A stretch of 55,867 nt of DNA from a virus. A model generated the notes under the pieces. That model was not told the origin of the DNA, did not search any database, and saw nothing but the letters and a program-made list of their open reading frames with translations. The translations under genes and the position numbers were made by a program. This document shows positions 53,268 to 55,867 of this stretch, in pieces. The DNA lies in the IMG/VR virus record IMGVR_UViG_3300033149_001784, positions 1-55,867 of that record; one strand, 5' to 3'. Numbering within the stretch: position 1 is the first letter of the stretch; every line of letters starts with the position of its first letter.

Positions 53268-55232
53268 CTATTTAATAAGTTCTTGCCTACTACCAACAGT
53301 ATCTATTTCATAATGTAAATCTACCTCTAATAAATAAACACTCTTACCATTAAAAGTATCCAATGCGTCATCAGACCTACGTGTTAAACTACACAATAAC
53401 ATTGTTGATACATCATCTCCACTAGCGGGCATTTCACTTCCACTTATTGTAGCAATGTAGTGAAACTTATGCTGGTCTGCTATGGCGGGCATTGCTTGAA
53501 CAGTATTTACAGTAGTTGGATTTGGAACTATGCCATCCTTTTCTGCTATACTGTAAGTAAATTCCCAATAAACATCTCCAGCAGTATCGTCTTCTGGTAC
53601 AATGTGAACGTGAGGATAAAGTGTTGTTCCCAATTTATATGCGTGTGGCATTTGCCACGTGAAGTAAACTGTCTGATAATTTACTGCTTGGTCTTCAAAA
53701 GCTAACACTTGACCACCTTTATAATCAGTCCAAACAGGAGGTTTGGTGCTGTGGGTCTTGAGCATATTAGTAGGAGTCCGTAAATCTTCCCACACAGTAG
53801 ACTCACCAGCAAAACGATGAGTTCCATCCGCTTCAAACTCTGTATAATTTCCTTTTGATATTTGTTCCTTACTACCAATTCTTGTTTTTGGTCTGCCATA
53901 AATATCGTAGTAACCATTAGCTTCACCACCATCAAGAATGTTATTCATTGTAGCAGATTCAGCATCAACTACTTCTTCACCACACCTTACAGCAACCGCA
54001 CCTGAATAATCAGTATCAAATCTAGAATATATTATACTATCTGTCCAAGTAGCTCCATCAATAGTCCCGTCATTATCATTATCTGTCTCATCATAGACAG
54101 TAGCACCAGCACCTTCATCTATCTGCCACAGAGCTACTGTATTGGCATCCAGTGGGAATTTGCGACCTGCTCCGCCATTATAATTAGCAGTTATTTCAGC
54201 TTGAGTTCGAGCTACATTTGATATGCGGACTTGGGCTATCTTACCTTTTAAGTACTTGGCATTCCATGGATTATGACCAAGTAATAAGTTTACTGTAGAG
54301 TGGTCATTTATCACAGCATCAGAGAGAGTTTTGTCAGCTTGTGCTACGTTATTTATATAACACTTAACCGTAGTTCCTTCCTTTGTAACTACTACATAAG
54401 CATCAGTGCCAGCAAGACTATCGTGCGACCAACCTACACTTTCATAGCCACCATCCGACTTACCAATCGCAAAATCAGTGCTGCTAATCCTTACTCCAAA
54501 CCTAAATCCTTTATAACCACTATCGAATTTGTACACATTAGCAAAGGCACCAGTATTATCAGCATCGGGGTTTATCCATATCTCAATACTGAGGTCACCT
54601 ACTAGATTTAGACTGCCATCATGTCCACAATTTACTTCATCATCCCCATCAAAGCTGAGGGCATAACCAAGGAAAGGTACAACGCTATCACTATCATAAT
54701 AATCCACTGGTCTCCATTCTAAACCAGCCTCAGCCTCGGTAATAGTAGGAACTTGTGGGAATCTGTTTGTATAATTACTTGGAGTATCGGTCAAATCAAG
54801 GAAGGCAATAGCAACGATTTTATCATACAACTCATGTAGAACAGCTTCTACATCCTCTGACACAAATACATCAGGACTATCCTCAATACCAATTAGACTT
54901 GCACCAAGACCAGAAGCCGTAGCAAGAAGACCAGACATTGTAGGGACTAATGCTACACCATCAGTTCCTAACTGAACAGTACCACGTTCTGCGGTTGTCG
55001 CTATTCTTACTTTTGTTCCCCTAATATCAGCATTGGGGTGAACATGACGATTCCAAATAGCACCATCAGCAATAGGACCACCAGAAGTTTGAGTCCCAGA
55101 AATTGCCCCAACAGGAGATTTACTCAAATCTAATCTACCATCAGTAACGTAGGAAAAGTTACGCCTCGTTATCTCCCGAACAACCCAATCTACTATTTCT
55201 TTAGCTTCTCTCTTAGTTATCATATTATCCAC
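53268..55232 (-). CDS. Large tail fibre with LamG-like domain
   Basis: 654 residues. The N-terminal 175 residues contain shaft-type repeats (AIAFLDLTDTPSNYTNRFPQ). Residues of about 195-380 (ALSFDGDDEVNCGHDGSLNL, LSIEIWINPDA, KGKIAQVRISNVARTQAEI) form a laminin-G/concanavalin-like jelly roll, often carbohydrate-binding. The C-terminal domain (PHVHIVPEDD, YWEFTYSIAEKDG) is a second beta structure found at fibre tips. Likely the receptor-binding protein. Confidence 0.82.
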   Translation of the reverse strand: MDNMITKREAKEIVDWVVREITRRNFSYVTDGRLDLSKSPVGAISGTQTSGGPIADGAIWNRHVHPNADIRGTKVRIATTAERGTVQLGTDGVALVPTMSGLLATASGLGASLIGIEDSPDVFVSEDVEAVLHELYDKIVAIAFLDLTDTPSNYTNRFPQVPTITEAEAGLEWRPVDYYDSDSVVPFLGYALSFDGDDEVNCGHDGSLNLVGDLSIEIWINPDADNTGAFANVYKFDSGYKGFRFGVRISSTDFAIGKSDGGYESVGWSHDSLAGTDAYVVVTKEGTTVKCYINNVAQADKTLSDAVINDHSTVNLLLGHNPWNAKYLKGKIAQVRISNVARTQAEITANYNGGAGRKFPLDANTVALWQIDEGAGATVYDETDNDNDGTIDGATWTDSIIYSRFDTDYSGAVAVRCGEEVVDAESATMNNILDGGEANGYYDIYGRPKTRIGSKEQISKGNYTEFEADGTHRFAGESTVWEDLRTPTNMLKTHSTKPPVWTDYKGGQVLAFEDQAVNYQTVYFTWQMPHAYKLGTTLYPHVHIVPEDDTAGDVYWEFTYSIAEKDGIVPNPTTVNTVQAMPAIADQHKFHYIATISGSEMPASGDDVSTMLLCSLTRRSDDALDTFNGKSVYLLEVDLHYEIDTVGSRQELIK

Positions 55233-55867
55233 TCGGTACTATAAAATTTCCGCCTATTGCAACGCCCGCAACTGGAATGCTCTTCCATTCATGAACTGTT
55301 GCACCGAAGTCTACTGTTTTATATAATTTCTCACTTGTCCCAACAACTGCAACAGGAGTTACTGGGTCTACATCTATACATGATACAACTCCACTTATTG
55401 CTGCACCTTGAGCATAGTAAAAAATCTCTCCCTCCGCATAATCAAACTTGTAAAGAACCCCACTAGCCCCAATGAATGACTCTTGTTCATTTGAAGCATC
55501 AAATCCGACATCTCTGCCTGTTATTGGTTCATCTTCCATCTCATACCAAGTAACCCCAAAATCGGGGCTTCTATAACCTACCCCACCTTCAAAAATTGCT
55601 TGAATCTCATCACCACGATTAAATAAACCTTTAAACGCACGATACCAAATTGTATCAATACTTAGTGTTACTAACCAGCCTCCACCGCCCGTAGGACCAT
55701 ATCCATCGCAAACTATAGCATAAATGTTACCAGTTACATTAATTATATAAGGAGTCGAAACAGTACTCTTCCACTGGTCACTATCTATCTGTCCCCCGAT
55801 AATTCCATCAATACCTATGTAAATGGTGTGTATCTCCCCCGAAGGAGGTGAAGGGGTAGTTGTGGAT
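55225..55867 (-). CDS. Structural protein, 5' end beyond the window
   Basis: The frame stays open from the ATG at 55539 to the window edge (no stop for 214 codons), so the annotated start is only internal. Beta-rich text with YRSPDFGVTWYE and YKTVDFGATVHEW, resembling BNR/sialidase-type repeats used in phage tail spikes. It overlaps the fibre gene by 8 nt. Confidence 0.68.
   Translation of the reverse strand, partial: STTTPSPPSGEIHTIYIGIDGIIGGQIDSDQWKSTVSTPYIINVTGNIYAIVCDGYGPTGGGGWLVTLSIDTIWYRAFKGLFNRGDEIQAIFEGGVGYRSPDFGVTWYEMEDEPITGRDVGFDASNEQESFIGASGVLYKFDYAEGEIFYYAQGAAISGVVSCIDVDPVTPVAVVGTSEKLYKTVDFGATVHEWKSIPVAGVAIGGNFIVPSG

Noticed and set aside
53702-53935. Minus-strand ORF within the large fibre gene
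   Set aside because: Out-of-frame shadow of the fibre coding sequence.
1-55867. Alternative genetic code for the whole phage
   Set aside because: Clear genes end with TAA, TAG and TGA at conserved lengths; only isolated in-frame stops were seen.
1-55867. CRISPR array, integrase or attachment sites
   Set aside because: No regularly spaced direct repeats and no recombinase/integrase gene were found; repeated sequences are tRNA parts and promoters.

Overview
The window looks like part of a large AT-rich tailed-phage (Caudoviricetes) genome, probably metagenomic. The evidence is tail-fibre-like proteins, a complete phage replication module, many homing endonucleases, short overlapping genes, 22 tRNA genes and no rRNA or housekeeping genes. 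Promoters are textbook sigma70/sigmaA type and many genes carry AGGAG-like ribosome binding sites, so the host is an ordinary bacterium; I cannot name it.

Layout. (1) 1-11100, plus strand: a tightly packed arm of very small genes. Four begin with the motif MKxRxGFxSNSSSxSF, and eight encode a three-cysteine mini-protein signature C-x2-C-x2-[RK]-[FY]-x-C-[YFWA]-[TAS]. The arm also holds a full CCA-adding enzyme and several truncated gene remnants (FAD-binding, MT-A70 methylase, CCA-enzyme N terminus, homing nucleases). A strong bidirectional terminator (11173-11210) ends it. (2) 11200-22950, minus strand: 21 tRNA genes interleaved with small genes (DnaJ-like, phosphoribosyltransferase, cREC receiver, C92-like peptidase, a 653-residue TerD-like protein), structured RNAs and decaying homing endonucleases. 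(3) 22950-36600, minus strand: nucleotide, DNA-modification and translation genes. These include HAD, bS21, macro domain, a split DNA methyltransferase, a Holliday-junction-resolvase-like/LAGLIDADG fusion, a Mom-like DNA modification enzyme, two DruA-like (DUF4338) proteins of which one carries an intein, an IF3 C-terminal-domain protein, one more tRNA and many zinc-ribbon proteins. (4) 36600-51600, minus strand: replication and nucleotide metabolism, with phosphoesterases, PD-(D/E)XK nuclease, RecA, dCMP deaminase, PolA-type polymerase with an in-frame TAA, dNTP diphosphohydrolase, RNase H, ThyX, resolvase-like nuclease, DnaB helicase, primase and a gp32-like single-strand-binding protein behind tandem promoters. 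(5) 51650-55867, minus strand: tail-fibre/receptor-binding structural genes running off the window.

Three themes tie the window together. First, at least 17 copies of a Cys3 mini-protein with the Cys spacing seen in Cas4/AddB Fe-S nucleases; I do not recognise the family. Second, an apparent translation theme: 22 tRNAs, a CCA-adding enzyme, bS21, an IF3-CTD protein, promoters whose predicted start site falls exactly on a GTG start codon (leaderless mRNA), and ORFs whose ATG overlaps the encoded CCA of a tRNA. Third, twelve near-identical promoters (GGCTTGACW, 17-nt spacer, usually TATAAT), several of whose -35 boxes contain the stop codon of the gene before. A tandem, internally covarying RNA element lies upstream of the TerD-like gene. 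Several genes show frameshifts or in-frame stops; assembly error versus true decay or recoding cannot be settled from this sequence alone.
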